From Acidobacteriaceae bacterium (GTDB taxonomy: Bacteria; Acidobacteriota; Terriglobia; Terriglobales; Acidobacteriaceae), in the NCBI GenBank assembly GCA_028283655.1, contig JAPWKE010000003.1, positions 496,001 to 560,000 on the forward strand: a DNA stretch of 64,000 nt, written 5' to 3'. Position numbers and translations under genes: made by a program. The notes beneath the pieces were generated by a model. The model saw only the letters and a list, made by a program, of their open reading frames with translations, had not been told where the DNA came from and did not search any database. Positions 35,645 to 45,133 of this stretch are shown piece after piece (position 1 is the stretch's first letter; each line of letters begins with the position of its first letter).

Positions 35645-37728
35645 TGGCAGAGTTCCTGTTTGAGATCGGTTTAGAAGAAGTTCCGGCGCGGATGATTCCC
35701 GGCGCAGAAGCGGAGCTGTTGCGCCGCGTTGTGGCGATGCTCGGCAAAGAGCGGTTGCTGCCGGAAGGTTTCGGAGAGCTGGACGGAGCGAAGAGCTTTT
35801 CGACGCCTCGTCGTTTGGCGGTGTGGGTGAAGGACGTGCTCGCCGAGCAGCCGGATGTGACCGAAGAGGTGATGGGCCCGGCGTCGAAGATTGCGTTCAA
35901 GGACGGCGTGCCGACGCCTGCGGCGGAAGCGTTTGCGAAGAAGAACGGCGTGAGCGTGGGCGATTTGAAGCGGGTGGAGACGCCGAAGGGCGAGTACATC
36001 GCGGTGTCGTCGACGAAGACGGGCCGTACGGCTGCTGAAGTCATCGCGAGCGAACTGCCGAAGGAGTTGGCGGCAATCTACTGGGCGAAGAATATGCGCT
36101 GGATTCCGGGTGCAACCCAGACGTTTGTGCGTCCGGTGCAGTGGATGGTTTGCCTGCTGGGCGAGGCGGTCGTGCCGGTGGAGTTTGCGGGCAAGGTGGC
36201 GGAGCGTGTGAGCTTTGGGCATCGCGTGCTTTCGAGTGGCGAGGCGTTTGAGATGCAGACGCCGTCGAGCTATGCCGCGCAGCTTGAGGGCGAGTATGCG
36301 ATCGCCGATGTGGAAGCGCGGCGGCATAAAATTCGCAAGGCCCTGGATCATGTTTGCCGCACTGTAGATGGTGCTCGCTGGCGCGAGGATGAGGCGCTGG
36401 TGGAGAAGATGACGCACCTGACGGAGTGGCCGGATGTTCTGCTCGGCAGCTTTGAGGCAGAGTATCTGGAGTTGCCCGAAGAGGTCCTGGTGACGGTGAT
36501 GCGTGATCACCAGAACTACTTCGCGTTGGAGGGTGCGGACGGCAAGCTGTTGCCGTACTTCCTGGCTGTGCTGAATATCTCGCTGACGGAGACGAACGCG
36601 CCGATCATCAAGCAGGGCAATGAACGCGTGCTGCGGGCGCGTTTCAACGATGCTCGGTTCTTCTGGGAGTTCGATCAGCGGACGCCGCTCGCAGAGCGCG
36701 TGAAGCTGCTGGAGAATGTGACGTTCCAGAAGGAGCTTGGATCGTACGCGGCGAAGAGCGAGCGTGTTGCTGCGTTGGCGGCGAAGTTGGCGACGGATGT
36801 GGCTGGGGTCGATGTGGCGGCGCTGGGCGAGGCTTGCCTGTTGGCGAAGGCTGATCTGACGACGGAACTGGTGAAAGAGTTTACAGAGCTGCAGGGCGTG
36901 ATCGGCGGCTTGTACGCGGCATCGCAGGGCGTTTCGGCTGTTGCGGCGGAAGCGATCTATGACCAGTACACTCCGGCGAGCATGGATGACGGTGTTCCGC
37001 GTTCGACGGAAGGTGCGCTGCTGGGCATCGCTGATCGTGCGGACACGATTGCCGGCATGTTCGGCCTGGGGATGGAGCCGACGGGCTCGAAGGACCCGTT
37101 TGCGCTGCGCCGTGCGGCAAATAGCGTGGTGAAGATTCTTGCGGAGACGGGCTTGCCGCTAACGTTGCAGGTGATCGTCGATGCCTCGGCGAAGGATGAG
37201 GCGACAGCGGCGAAGATGCTGGGCTTCTTCCGCGATCGTGTGGAGTTCTATCTGCGCGAGGTAAAGGGTACGGCGTATGACGTGGTCGCTGCTGTGCTGG
37301 CGGCTGGCTTCCTCGATGTGCGGGACGCTATCGCTCGCGCCGAAGCCGTGACGGCGGCTCGTGGCGGCGAGGACTTCCTGGCCGTGAGTGCGGCGTTCAA
37401 GCGCATGAAGAACATCCTGGCGCAGGCGAAGTTTGAGCTGCCTGCGGAAGCTTCGTTTGCTTCTGGCGGCGTGGCTGTTGAGGACGCGCTGGCAGCAAAG
37501 TTTGACGAAGTGAGCGAGGCGGTGAACGCTGCTGCGGCTTTGCATGACTACGCGGCGGCGTTGTCGGCGATTGCGACGTTGCGCAAGGAAGTGGACGCGT
37601 TCTTCGAAGGGGTAATGGTGAATGATCTGGATGCTGCGGTGCGTGAGCGGCGGTTGACGCTGCTGGCGTTGATTGCGACGAGCGTTTCGGGGATCGCCGA
37701 CTTTGCGGAGATCGTGGTCGCTGGCTAG
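35644..37728 (+). CDS. glyS: Glycyl-tRNA synthetase beta subunit
   Basis: GlyS binds the tRNA and completes the alpha2-beta2 enzyme. From GTG 35644 it is 694 residues (E. coli 689). The GTG gives the correct start AEFLFEIGLEEVPARMIP; an open upstream extension lies inside glyQ and is not used. Other marks are GPASKIAFKDGVPTPAAEAF, KNMRWIPGATQTFVRPVQW, ADTIAGMFGLGMEPTGSKDP and the C-terminal anticodon-binding helices. A terminator follows 22 bp later. Confidence 0.96.
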   Translation: MAEFLFEIGLEEVPARMIPGAEAELLRRVVAMLGKERLLPEGFGELDGAKSFSTPRRLAVWVKDVLAEQPDVTEEVMGPASKIAFKDGVPTPAAEAFAKKNGVSVGDLKRVETPKGEYIAVSSTKTGRTAAEVIASELPKELAAIYWAKNMRWIPGATQTFVRPVQWMVCLLGEAVVPVEFAGKVAERVSFGHRVLSSGEAFEMQTPSSYAAQLEGEYAIADVEARRHKIRKALDHVCRTVDGARWREDEALVEKMTHLTEWPDVLLGSFEAEYLELPEEVLVTVMRDHQNYFALEGADGKLLPYFLAVLNISLTETNAPIIKQGNERVLRARFNDARFFWEFDQRTPLAERVKLLENVTFQKELGSYAAKSERVAALAAKLATDVAGVDVAALGEACLLAKADLTTELVKEFTELQGVIGGLYAASQGVSAVAAEAIYDQYTPASMDDGVPRSTEGALLGIADRADTIAGMFGLGMEPTGSKDPFALRRAANSVVKILAETGLPLTLQVIVDASAKDEATAAKMLGFFRDRVEFYLREVKGTAYDVVAAVLAAGFLDVRDAIARAEAVTAARGGEDFLAVSAAFKRMKNILAQAKFELPAEASFASGGVAVEDALAAKFDEVSEAVNAAAALHDYAAALSAIATLRKEVDAFFEGVMVNDLDAAVRERRLTLLALIATSVSGIADFAEIVVAG

Positions 37729-37749
37729 AGCGTTCGAGAGTAGAGAGAG

Positions 37750-37780
37750 GCCCCGCAGATGATGCGGGGCTTTTCTTTTT
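37750..37780 (+). terminator. glyQS terminator
   Basis: An 8-bp GC stem (GCCCCGCA and its complement) with a five-base loop is followed by TTTTCTTTTT. Confidence 0.88.
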
Positions 37781-37795
37781 GGATTGCCAGGCGTA

Positions 37796-37858
37796 CCTCA
37801 GCGGCTGAAGCCGCCTTGCGCCGATGGGTGTCATGGCAGGGCTGAAGCCCTACCCTTC
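37796..37858. repeat. REP-like palindromic repeats
   Basis: Two short palindromes with the shared core GGCTGAAGCC occur: GCGGCTGAAGCCGC at 37801..37814 and AGGGCTGAAGCCCT at 37838..37851. A similar type of hairpin occurs again at 46131..46187. Dispersed intergenic repeats of this look are common in bacterial genomes. Confidence 0.6.
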
Positions 37859-37976
37859 AGTTGATAGCTACAAGGTGATTTGCGGGTGTAGCTGGGTTGT
37901 TTTGGTGGTGGTCGAATCGTTTTGTGGCGGGCGCTCATCTTTACAGGTGGGCGCTTTCGCCATTCAGGAGAAACTA

Positions 37977-39029
37977 TTGCCGGGACTTTTTGATTCGCTT
38001 GTTGTGGGTGAGATTACGCTGCCGAACCGTGTGGTGATGGCTCCTTTGACGCGGTTGCGGGGAACGAAAGATCATCGGCCGACGCCGATCATGGTGGAGT
38101 ACTACACGCAGCGGGCTGCTGCGGGGCTGATCGTGAGCGAAGGGATTCCGATCGATCCGATGGGCGTAGGGTACCCTCAGGTTCCAGGGCTTTGGGCGGA
38201 GGATCAGGTAGAGCTTTGGAAGCCTGTGACGGATGCGGTGCACAAGGCTGGCGGGCGCATCTTTGCGCAGATCTGGCATGTGGGACGAGTGAGCGATCCG
38301 GCGTATTTGAACGGTCAGTTGCCGATTGGGCCAAGCGCAGTGGCGCAGCATGGGCATGTCTCTCTGGTGCGTCCGCAGAAGCAGTATGAGACGCCGCGAG
38401 CGGTGGACATCTCGGAGATTCCGGGGATTGTAGCCGCGTATAAGAACGGTGCGGCGAATGCGAAGGCCGCGGGCTTTGACGGCGTGGAGTTGCATGGCGC
38501 GAACGGTTACCTGTTGGACCAGTTTCTGGAGTCGAACTCGAACCACCGCACGGACAAGTACGGCGGTTCGTTGGAGAACCGGGCGCGGTTAATGCTGGAA
38601 GCTACGGACGCGGTCTGCGATGTCTTCGGGCCGGGGCGTGTGGGGATGCATCTATCGCCGCGTGCGGACGGGCAGTGCCCGGGCGATGCGAACCGAGCGG
38701 AGACGTTTGGTTACGTGGCGGAAGAGCTGGGCAAGCGCAAGCTTGCGTTCATCATGGCGCGTGAGTATCAGGGGCCGGATTGGTTGACGCCGGAGCTGAA
38801 GCAGAAGTTCGGTGGCGTGTTTATCGCCAACGAGCAGTTCACGCTGGAGAGCGCCGAGGCGGCGATTGCTCGCGGCGATGCGGATGCTGTGGCGTGGGGC
38901 AAGATGTGGATCTCAAACCCGGATCTGGTGGAACGCTTTGCGAAGAAAGCTCCGCTGAATGCGCTGGTGATGGAGACGCTGTACTCGCATACGGAGTCCG
39001 GGTATACGGATTATCCAGCGCTTGCTTAG
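37977..39029 (+). CDS. Old-yellow-enzyme family alkene reductase
   Basis: This FMN enzyme reduces activated carbon-carbon double bonds with NAD(P)H, like NemA. The frame is open from 37824, but TTG at 37977 has AGGAG 6 bp upstream and gives the family start PGLFDSLVVGEITLPNRVVM, so the protein is 350 residues. Visible are MAPLTRLRGT, FAQIWHVGR, and the substrate His/Asn pair with Tyr in ELHGANGYLLDQFL, then the phosphate-binding end VAWGKMWISNPDLVERF. It stands as a single gene with a terminator behind it. A detoxification role against electrophiles or nitro-esters is usual for the family. Confidence 0.92.
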   Translation: MPGLFDSLVVGEITLPNRVVMAPLTRLRGTKDHRPTPIMVEYYTQRAAAGLIVSEGIPIDPMGVGYPQVPGLWAEDQVELWKPVTDAVHKAGGRIFAQIWHVGRVSDPAYLNGQLPIGPSAVAQHGHVSLVRPQKQYETPRAVDISEIPGIVAAYKNGAANAKAAGFDGVELHGANGYLLDQFLESNSNHRTDKYGGSLENRARLMLEATDAVCDVFGPGRVGMHLSPRADGQCPGDANRAETFGYVAEELGKRKLAFIMAREYQGPDWLTPELKQKFGGVFIANEQFTLESAEAAIARGDADAVAWGKMWISNPDLVERFAKKAPLNALVMETLYSHTESGYTDYPALA

Positions 39030-39058
39030 AACGTAGAGGAATAGTGTTCAGAGCGTTA

Positions 39059-39086
39059 AAAGAGGCTCGCGGATGCGGGCCTCTTT
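39059..39086. terminator. Terminator between convergent genes
   Basis: An 8-bp stem (AAAGAGGC and its complement), extended by a weaker inner pairing, lies between the reductase and the next minus-strand gene, followed by T-rich sequence. Confidence 0.65.
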
Positions 39087-39103
39087 CTATTTGTGGCGAT
39101 GAG

Positions 39104-39766
39104 TTAGTTGATGCGTTGGAGCTTCGCGACCAGCTTTTCGGCCAGGGGCTCGCCGGACTCGGTCCAGAGAAGGCGGCTGCTGATGCCGCAGTGTTTTTCG
39201 ACCAGGAGCGTGAAGGCGAGCAGCTTTTCGACGTTTTGCTGGATGTATTTGGCAGCGTCTTCGTCGAGTTCGTCTTCGGTTTCGAAGGTCCAGGGGGTGT
39301 CGAGGCCAAAGTCGACGCGGATGTGGCCGTTTTGCTCATAGCTGCCAGAGTCGAACTCGGGGCCGAAGCCCATGATGCGGACGCGAGCGGATTCGAGCTT
39401 CCAGGCGGTGTCGAAGCCAAGGTCGGCGGCACCGGCGTCTTCGGGCTGCCAGAGGTTCCAGCGCATTTCGAACTCGTAGGCGGTATCGTCGTGGAGCTGT
39501 TCGGTGGCCTCGCGTACGGCGTTTTCGATGATGGACTCTTCGCCTGTATCGGAGCGGTCATCGTTGACGTAGAGGCGCTGATAGATGGGGGCTTCGGTCC
39601 AGTTGATGGGAATGGCGCTGGCGGCGGCGACGCGGCCGAGGGGCGAGCTGGCCTGGCCGTCTTTGGCGACGGTGGCGAACTGGCGCAGGACGCCGGCGAG
39701 CGCGTCGGGGAGCCCGGCGAGGCGGAAGTTTGGGAACCACAAGCTGAGATAAAGCTGATCGGCCAT
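39104..39766 (-). CDS. Hypothetical protein
   Basis: The 220-residue acidic protein starts MADQLYLSLWFPNFRLAGLP. It has no signal peptide or membrane segment. The middle part is strongly acidic and beta-like (AYEFEMRWNLWQPEDAGAAD, then RVRIMGFGPEFDSGSYEQNG) and the end is helical. I do not recognise a family. The reading frame has normal codon usage for the neighbourhood and keeps a plausible start, so it looks like a real gene. It is divergent from the LptC-OstA gene, with 38 bp between starts, so the two may share a control region. Confidence 0.6.
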   Translation of the reverse strand: MADQLYLSLWFPNFRLAGLPDALAGVLRQFATVAKDGQASSPLGRVAAASAIPINWTEAPIYQRLYVNDDRSDTGEESIIENAVREATEQLHDDTAYEFEMRWNLWQPEDAGAADLGFDTAWKLESARVRIMGFGPEFDSGSYEQNGHIRVDFGLDTPWTFETEDELDEDAAKYIQQNVEKLLAFTLLVEKHCGISSRLLWTESGEPLAEKLVAKLQRIN

Positions 39767-39804
39767 CGTTCTTCATTGTAAGGGGCGGATGGGTGAGATG
39801 ATGA

Positions 39805-42228
39805 ATGCTCAGGCGTTTTGTGCGGATGCGATTGTCAGTAGACAGACTTCGGTGGGTGTTGATCGCAGGCGCGGCCCTGTTGCTGGCGGTGGTGGCTGGC
39901 TTTGTGGGCTATGGGCGTTGGAAGGCGCTGAAGACGTTCCACGAACTGGTGAAGCATTCGGGCGTGACGATTACGCATGAGACGAATGGGTTCACGTATT
40001 CGCAGACGCTGAAGGGGCGAACGATTTTTACGCTCCACGCAGCGAAGGCTTTGCAGCGAAGCGATGGCAAATGGACGCTGCGGGATGCGGAGCTGACGCT
40101 GTTTGGCAAGAGTGGCGAGCGGACCGATCACATCTACGGCGCAGAGTTTGAGTACGACCCGGAGGCAGGCATTGCGAAGGCGATGGGGCAGGTCCACATG
40201 GACCTGGAAGCGCCGCAGGGGATGAATGCTTCTACGTCGCAGCCTCTGAAGATCAGGGGCAAAGAGGGCCGGTCGCCGAGCGCGTTGCGCGGCGCGAACG
40301 AGAACATGCATACGATCCATGTGTTGACGAGCGGGCTTGTGTATCTGCGCAAGCTGGGCGTGGCGGCAACGCAGGAGGATGTAGCGTTCAGCTTTGCAGG
40401 CATGGAAGCCCATGCTCGTGGAGCAGAGTTTGATGAGGCCGACAGCGTGGTGCATCTGCTGGCGAATGTGCGGCTGGATGGCGATTTGCGCGGACAGCCG
40501 GTCCACCTGACGGCGACGAAGGCGGACCTTGATCGCGGGCACCAACTGGCGACGTTGCAGCAGCCGACGCTGGAGTCAGACGGCAAGCATTTGAAGTCGG
40601 CGCTGGCTGTGATTCGGATGCGGAAGAACGGTTCGGTGGATACGGCGACCGCGACGGGCGATGTGGTGCTGACTTCGGGCATGCAGGTGCTGCGTGGTTC
40701 GGAGCTTACGCTGACGATGAATGAAGAGGCCGAACCGAAGCTGGCAGTGATGACCGGTGGGGTGACGCTGGTGGATATTTCGGCAACCAGACCGATGCAG
40801 GGAGCGTCGCAGCGCGCGGAGTTGGCGTTCAACGCTGCGGGGCAGGCGCGTGAGCTGACGGCGACGGGGGCTGCGAGGTTGACGGCGAAGGAGAGCGGGC
40901 TGGACCGTTCGATCGCAGGCAATCGCGTGGTGGTGGAGCTGACGGCAGAGCGGAGCGGATCGAAGCAGACGCAGGTGTCGGGTGTTCATGCTGTCGGCGA
41001 CGCGATGGCAGAAGCCGAATCGTTGGCGGCGAAGACCGGAGTGCGGCGGCGGTCGACGCTGCGCGCGGACGATCTGCAGGCGGCGTTTGCAACGGGCGCA
41101 AAGACGTTAGCCAGGCAGGTCGTGGGCACGGGCCATGCGCGGCTGGAGCAGATGGCTTCGAACGGTGAGGTGCAGAACAGCTCGGCAGAGAGCGTGACAA
41201 TGCTGTTTACGCCGAACGGGCAGATGTCGAGCGCGGTGGAGACGGGGCATGTGCTGTTGCGGTCCCAGGGCGTGGCGAAGAAGGGCAAGGCGACCGTGTC
41301 TACGGCGAGCGCCGAGCACGCGGTGTATGACGCGTTGGCGCAGACGCTGCATCTGACCGGCAACGCGAACGTGGCGCAGAACGAGACGCAGCTTACAGCG
41401 CGCGAGATTGTGATGCGTGGGCAGGACGATGACGCCGAGGCGACAGGCGATGTGCTGGCGACGATTTCTCCGGAGAAGGCGGCTTCGGGTACTACGCGCG
41501 AAAGTTCGCATGTGACGGCGGACCATGCCACGATGTCGCGAGGCGGCGAGTTTGCGGTGTTTACCGGAAGCGATGCGAAGCCTGCGCGGTTGTGGCAGGG
41601 CGGATCGCAGTTGCAGGCTGCCGTGCTGACGATGGATGGCAAGGAGCACATGCTGATGGCGCGTCCGGCGAGCAAGAGCGGGCATGTACTGGCGGTGTTT
41701 GCGAATACGGCTGTCTCGTCGGGTGCGGGCAAAGGCAAGTCTGCAGGTGGTCTGCAGGCGACGCGGATTACGAGCGCGGCGTTAGACTACTCGGATCTTC
41801 GGGGTGAGGCTGTTTTCACCGGCGGAGTGCGAATGCTGGCCAGTGGAGGCGATGTTCGTTCGGACCGCGCGACGGTGTTTTTCTCTTCACGGGAGAAGGG
41901 CAAGGCGAGCGCTCTGGCGGCTGCTGACCCGGCAGGCCGTGCGCTGGACCGTGCAGTGATGTCTAGCAATGTGCGGCTGACGCAGCCGGGGCGGACGGGA
42001 ACGGCGGATCAGTTGCTCTATACGGCGGCCACAGAGACGTTTGTGCTGACGGGAACGGCGGCGAAACGACCGCATGTAGTGGACACGCAGCAGGGCAATG
42101 TGACTGGAACGACGCTGCTTTTCAGCGCGGCGGATAGTACCATCGTGGTGGCAGGCGAAGGCAAAGGGCGCAACCGTGTTCGCACGGAGATTGGCGTGCA
42201 GCCCGAGCCCGGCGAAGGACGGCAGTAA
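39805..42228 (+). CDS. LptC-LptA (OstA-like) fusion for lipopolysaccharide export
   Basis: The 807-residue protein begins with one membrane helix ([20 protein letters not shown]) and an LptC-like beta-jellyroll (residues about 45..150). Several OstA/LptA-like repeats follow, each built of short beta strands such as [20 protein letters not shown]. In Proteobacteria LptC anchors in the inner membrane and LptA forms the periplasmic bridge for lipopolysaccharide. Here both appear on one chain, several times longer than either. The next gene, 8 bp on, is lptB, which supports the call. Several start codons (39798, 39801, 39805) are possible. Confidence 0.78.
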   Translation: MLRRFVRMRLSVDRLRWVLIAGAALLLAVVAGFVGYGRWKALKTFHELVKHSGVTITHETNGFTYSQTLKGRTIFTLHAAKALQRSDGKWTLRDAELTLFGKSGERTDHIYGAEFEYDPEAGIAKAMGQVHMDLEAPQGMNASTSQPLKIRGKEGRSPSALRGANENMHTIHVLTSGLVYLRKLGVAATQEDVAFSFAGMEAHARGAEFDEADSVVHLLANVRLDGDLRGQPVHLTATKADLDRGHQLATLQQPTLESDGKHLKSALAVIRMRKNGSVDTATATGDVVLTSGMQVLRGSELTLTMNEEAEPKLAVMTGGVTLVDISATRPMQGASQRAELAFNAAGQARELTATGAARLTAKESGLDRSIAGNRVVVELTAERSGSKQTQVSGVHAVGDAMAEAESLAAKTGVRRRSTLRADDLQAAFATGAKTLARQVVGTGHARLEQMASNGEVQNSSAESVTMLFTPNGQMSSAVETGHVLLRSQGVAKKGKATVSTASAEHAVYDALAQTLHLTGNANVAQNETQLTAREIVMRGQDDDAEATGDVLATISPEKAASGTTRESSHVTADHATMSRGGEFAVFTGSDAKPARLWQGGSQLQAAVLTMDGKEHMLMARPASKSGHVLAVFANTAVSSGAGKGKSAGGLQATRITSAALDYSDLRGEAVFTGGVRMLASGGDVRSDRATVFFSSREKGKASALAAADPAGRALDRAVMSSNVRLTQPGRTGTADQLLYTAATETFVLTGTAAKRPHVVDTQQGNVTGTTLLFSAADSTIVVAGEGKGRNRVRTEIGVQPEPGEGRQ

Positions 42229-42236
42229 GCAAAGCC

Positions 42237-42995
42237 ATGAGAACGCTTCGTACGGAAGAGATCGCGAAGAACTACGGTGGGCGCCAGGTGGTCGATGGTG
42301 TTTCTCTCGAGATCAACCAGGGCGAAGTCGTGGGTCTGCTGGGGCCGAACGGTGCGGGCAAGACGACGAGTTTCTACATGATCGTAGGTCTGGTGCGACC
42401 GGATGCGGGGCGCATTCTGACCGATGATGTGGACATTACGCGGACGCCGATGTACCTGCGGGCGCGCGAGCATCGGATCTCCTATCTGCCACAGGAGCCT
42501 TCGGTCTTTCGCAAGCTGACGGTGGAAGAGAACATTATGGCCGTGCTGGAAACGCAGCATGGCACCTGGGAAGCGCGTCGCAAGCGGACGGAGCAGTTGC
42601 TCTCTCAGTTGAGTCTGACGCATGTACGCAAGACGCGCGGCTATGCGCTTTCGGGCGGTGAGCGACGACGTGTAGAGATCGGCCGCTGCCTGGCGATCAA
42701 TCCGGCGTTCATCCTGTTGGACGAGCCGTTCTCGGGCATCGATCCGATTGCTGTGCTGGAGTTGCAGCAGATCATCTTCGAGCTAAAAGCTGCGGGGATC
42801 GGGATTCTGATTACGGACCACAATGTGGCGGAAACGTTGGCGGTGGTGGACCGCGCGTACATCATCAGCCAGGGAAAAATCTTCCGCACCGGAACTCCCG
42901 GCGAACTGGGGCGCGATGCCGAGGTGCGGCGCGTGTACCTGGGGGAAAGCTTCAGGCTGAAGGAACGGCCTCGTGTGTCGGCTGGCGACGAGTAG
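42237..42995 (+). CDS. lptB: Lipopolysaccharide export ATP-binding protein
   Basis: LptB is the ATPase of the Lpt transporter that pulls lipopolysaccharide from the inner membrane. The 252-residue protein has Walker [14 protein letters not shown], the family-typical [18 protein letters not shown], the signature [13 protein letters not shown], Walker [14 protein letters not shown] and the switch histidine in ITDHNV. It lies between the LptC-LptA fusion and rpoN, the order seen in Proteobacteria. The membrane partners LptF and LptG are not in the window. Confidence 0.95.
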   Translation: MRTLRTEEIAKNYGGRQVVDGVSLEINQGEVVGLLGPNGAGKTTSFYMIVGLVRPDAGRILTDDVDITRTPMYLRAREHRISYLPQEPSVFRKLTVEENIMAVLETQHGTWEARRKRTEQLLSQLSLTHVRKTRGYALSGGERRRVEIGRCLAINPAFILLDEPFSGIDPIAVLELQQIIFELKAAGIGILITDHNVAETLAVVDRAYIISQGKIFRTGTPGELGRDAEVRRVYLGESFRLKERPRVSAGDE

Positions 42996-43061
42996 TGGAC
43001 CGATTTGGGTCTGACGTTTTGCACGGCGGCAACGGTTTTTCCTTCCAGGGGCGAAGCAGAG

Positions 43062-43145
43062 TATAGTGACCACACGCGCTTGCAGATGTTGTCTGCAAAC
43101 GAGTTGCCGGAGGGTTTTCCGGTTGAGAAGTGAGGTTCGACAACG
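43062..43145 (+). promoter_or_regulatory. Possible rpoN leader with two small hairpins
   Basis: A TATAGT at 43062..43067 could be a -10 box, though the -35 is poor. Between it and the start lie two short perfect hairpins: TGCAGA/TCTGCA (43081..43097) and CCGGA/TCCGG (43107..43122). They may shape the 5' end of the rpoN message. This is a weak call. Confidence 0.3.
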
Positions 43146-44633
43146 TTGCTGCAGACGCGCCTAAACACCAAGCTTTCGCAACGCCAGGTGCTGACGCCGG
43201 GTCTGGTGCAGATGGTCAGTGTGCTTGCGCTCAATAAGCTTGAGCTGAAGGACATGATCAACGGCGAACTGGTGGAGAACCCCGTACTCGAGGAGATCGA
43301 GGAGGGCGGGGAGACTTTCGACGAGCGTGTGGCGCGCGAGGGAGACCGCGAGCGTTCGGTGGCCGATGAGCGCGCCGATGCAGAGCGCGGGCAGGAGAAA
43401 GATCCGTTCGACGAGATCGACTTCGGATCGTACTTTCAGGACTATCTTGACCCCGGTTTTCGTACAGGCGGAACGTCGTTTGATGACTTCGATCCTGATC
43501 GGCCGTCGTTTGAGCATTTTCTGTCTGCACCGACAACGCTGAGCGATCACCTGATGTGGCAGCTTGGATCGCTGTCGCTGAGTGAAGAGTTGCGGCAGGC
43601 GGTCGAGGTCGTGATCGGCAACCTGAATGAGGATGGATATCTTTCCGCTACGGATGAAGAGATCGCGGCCTCGTTTGCGTTTGAGCTTGGTTCTGAAGAT
43701 GATCTGACGACGTTGATTGCGGACGCACGCAGAGTGATGCGGCAGCTTGATCCTCCGGGCGTCGGGGCGCACTCGCTGCAGGAGTGCCTGCTGTTGCAGT
43801 TGGAGAGCGCAGAGATGGTGGCGGCTCCCGAACGCGTGGCGCTGGCGAAGGAGATTGTCGAGCACCACCTGTTACTGCTGCAGCGTAAGGACATGCGCGA
43901 GCTCATACGGCTGGTGAAGAGGCCCGCGGAGTTGGTGACGGAGGCGGTCGATCTGATTCGAAAGCTCGACCCGCGACCAGGGCAGCGGTATAACCAGGTG
44001 ACGACGCGTTTGATCGAGCCGGACGTGGCGTTTGTGAAGCGGGATGACGAGTGGACCGTCGTCATGAATGAAGAAGATTTGCCTGCTCTGCGGTTGAGTG
44101 CGAGCTATCGCCGCATGATGCGCGAGAAGGGCACGGAGCGCGATGTTCGCGAGTATGTGAAGGAGCGCTACAAGTCGGCGATCCAGTTACTGCGCAATAT
44201 TGAGCAGCGAAAGAATACGATTGTGCGCACGTGCGAAGCGATTGTGCGCAGGCAACAGGATTTTCTCGAGCAAGGCGTGGAAGGCTTGCGCCCGATGATG
44301 ATCAAGGAGGTGGCCGAAGAGATTGGCGTGCATCCGTCGACCGTAAGCCGTGCGGTAGCGAACAAGTATGTTCATACGACGCAGGGTGTGTACGAGTTGC
44401 GTTTCTTCTTTTCGGAGGGAGGCAACGGGAGCGAGGGAGCTGATCTTCCGCTGGTGTTGTTGAAGCGAAGGGTTAAGAAGCTGATCGAAGAAGAGGATCC
44501 ACGAAAGCCGTGGACAGACGAATATTTAGCCGAAGAGTTACAGCGTCAAGGCATTAAGGTAACGCGACGCACGGTGGCGAAGTATCGCGAGGATATGCAA
44601 ATTCCAAGCACCCACCAACGCCGTATGAGATGA
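43146..44633 (+). CDS. rpoN: RNA polymerase sigma-54 factor
   Basis: Sigma-54 directs RNA polymerase to -24/-12 promoters that need an activator ATPase. The 495-residue protein has region I with the typical glutamine-rich start LQTRLNTKLSQRQVLTPGLV, an acidic region II (about 60..125), the core-binding domain and the DNA-binding end. The helix-turn-helix reads EEIGVHPSTVSRAVANKY and the RpoN box appears as VTRRTVAKYRE. The start is TTG at 43146. It is followed by hpf and rapZ, as in many Gram-negative bacteria. Confidence 0.95.
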   Translation: MLQTRLNTKLSQRQVLTPGLVQMVSVLALNKLELKDMINGELVENPVLEEIEEGGETFDERVAREGDRERSVADERADAERGQEKDPFDEIDFGSYFQDYLDPGFRTGGTSFDDFDPDRPSFEHFLSAPTTLSDHLMWQLGSLSLSEELRQAVEVVIGNLNEDGYLSATDEEIAASFAFELGSEDDLTTLIADARRVMRQLDPPGVGAHSLQECLLLQLESAEMVAAPERVALAKEIVEHHLLLLQRKDMRELIRLVKRPAELVTEAVDLIRKLDPRPGQRYNQVTTRLIEPDVAFVKRDDEWTVVMNEEDLPALRLSASYRRMMREKGTERDVREYVKERYKSAIQLLRNIEQRKNTIVRTCEAIVRRQQDFLEQGVEGLRPMMIKEVAEEIGVHPSTVSRAVANKYVHTTQGVYELRFFFSEGGNGSEGADLPLVLLKRRVKKLIEEEDPRKPWTDEYLAEELQRQGIKVTRRTVAKYREDMQIPSTHQRRMR

Positions 44634-44686
44634 ACGCATCATACTGATACGTTGCGAGCACTAGTGGCTCGCAATCGCTGGAGGAT

Positions 44687-45031
44687 ATGCAGATGATCAT
44701 TGAATACACCGGCCGGCATACGACCATAACCAGCAAGCAGAAGGAACAGGCTGAAGCAGGCCTGGAACGCATTAGCAAAGTTGCAAATCGCTGCACACAT
44801 GCGCACGTCATGTTGAGTGAAGACAAGTACCGCAAGATGGCGGAAATTACGATGCAGTGTAGTTGCGGAAGCCTGGTGGCACGCTGCGAATCGAAGGACT
44901 TCGAGCAGGCGTTGCACGACGCGCTGATGAAGCTCGAAACGCAGGCGGTGCGCAATAAGGAAAAATCTGCGACCGTTCGTGATCACGGATTAAAAGCAGG
45001 CCTGGCGGCCCCGGATGTGGCTGCAGCCTAG
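44687..45031 (+). CDS. hpf: Ribosome hibernation promoting factor, short form
   Basis: HPF binds the small ribosomal subunit in stationary phase and stops translation. The 114-residue protein has the fold of the family, with MIIEYTGRHTTITSKQKEQA, a KYRKMAEITMQ segment and the end helix EQALHDALMKLETQ. The C-terminal dimerisation domain of long HPF is absent. A GGAGG precedes the ATG. It lies 53 bp after rpoN and is followed by a hairpin terminator, then rapZ. Confidence 0.9.
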   Translation: MQMIIEYTGRHTTITSKQKEQAEAGLERISKVANRCTHAHVMLSEDKYRKMAEITMQCSCGSLVARCESKDFEQALHDALMKLETQAVRNKEKSATVRDHGLKAGLAAPDVAAA

Positions 45032-45054
45032 GAGAGATTGAAGCAAGAGAAGGG

Positions 45055-45086
45055 CGGCGGTTGGAGCGAGGCTCCAGCCGCCGTTC
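45055..45086 (+). terminator. hpf terminator
   Basis: A 13-bp stem (CGGCGGTTGGAGC with one G-U pair) and a three-base loop follow the hpf stop by 24 bp. Only a short T run (TTCT) follows. Confidence 0.65.
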
Positions 45087-45133
45087 TGCGTTTGTGCGCG
45101 CGTCGCGCGGGAGTGCTACGATGACTCGCATAT

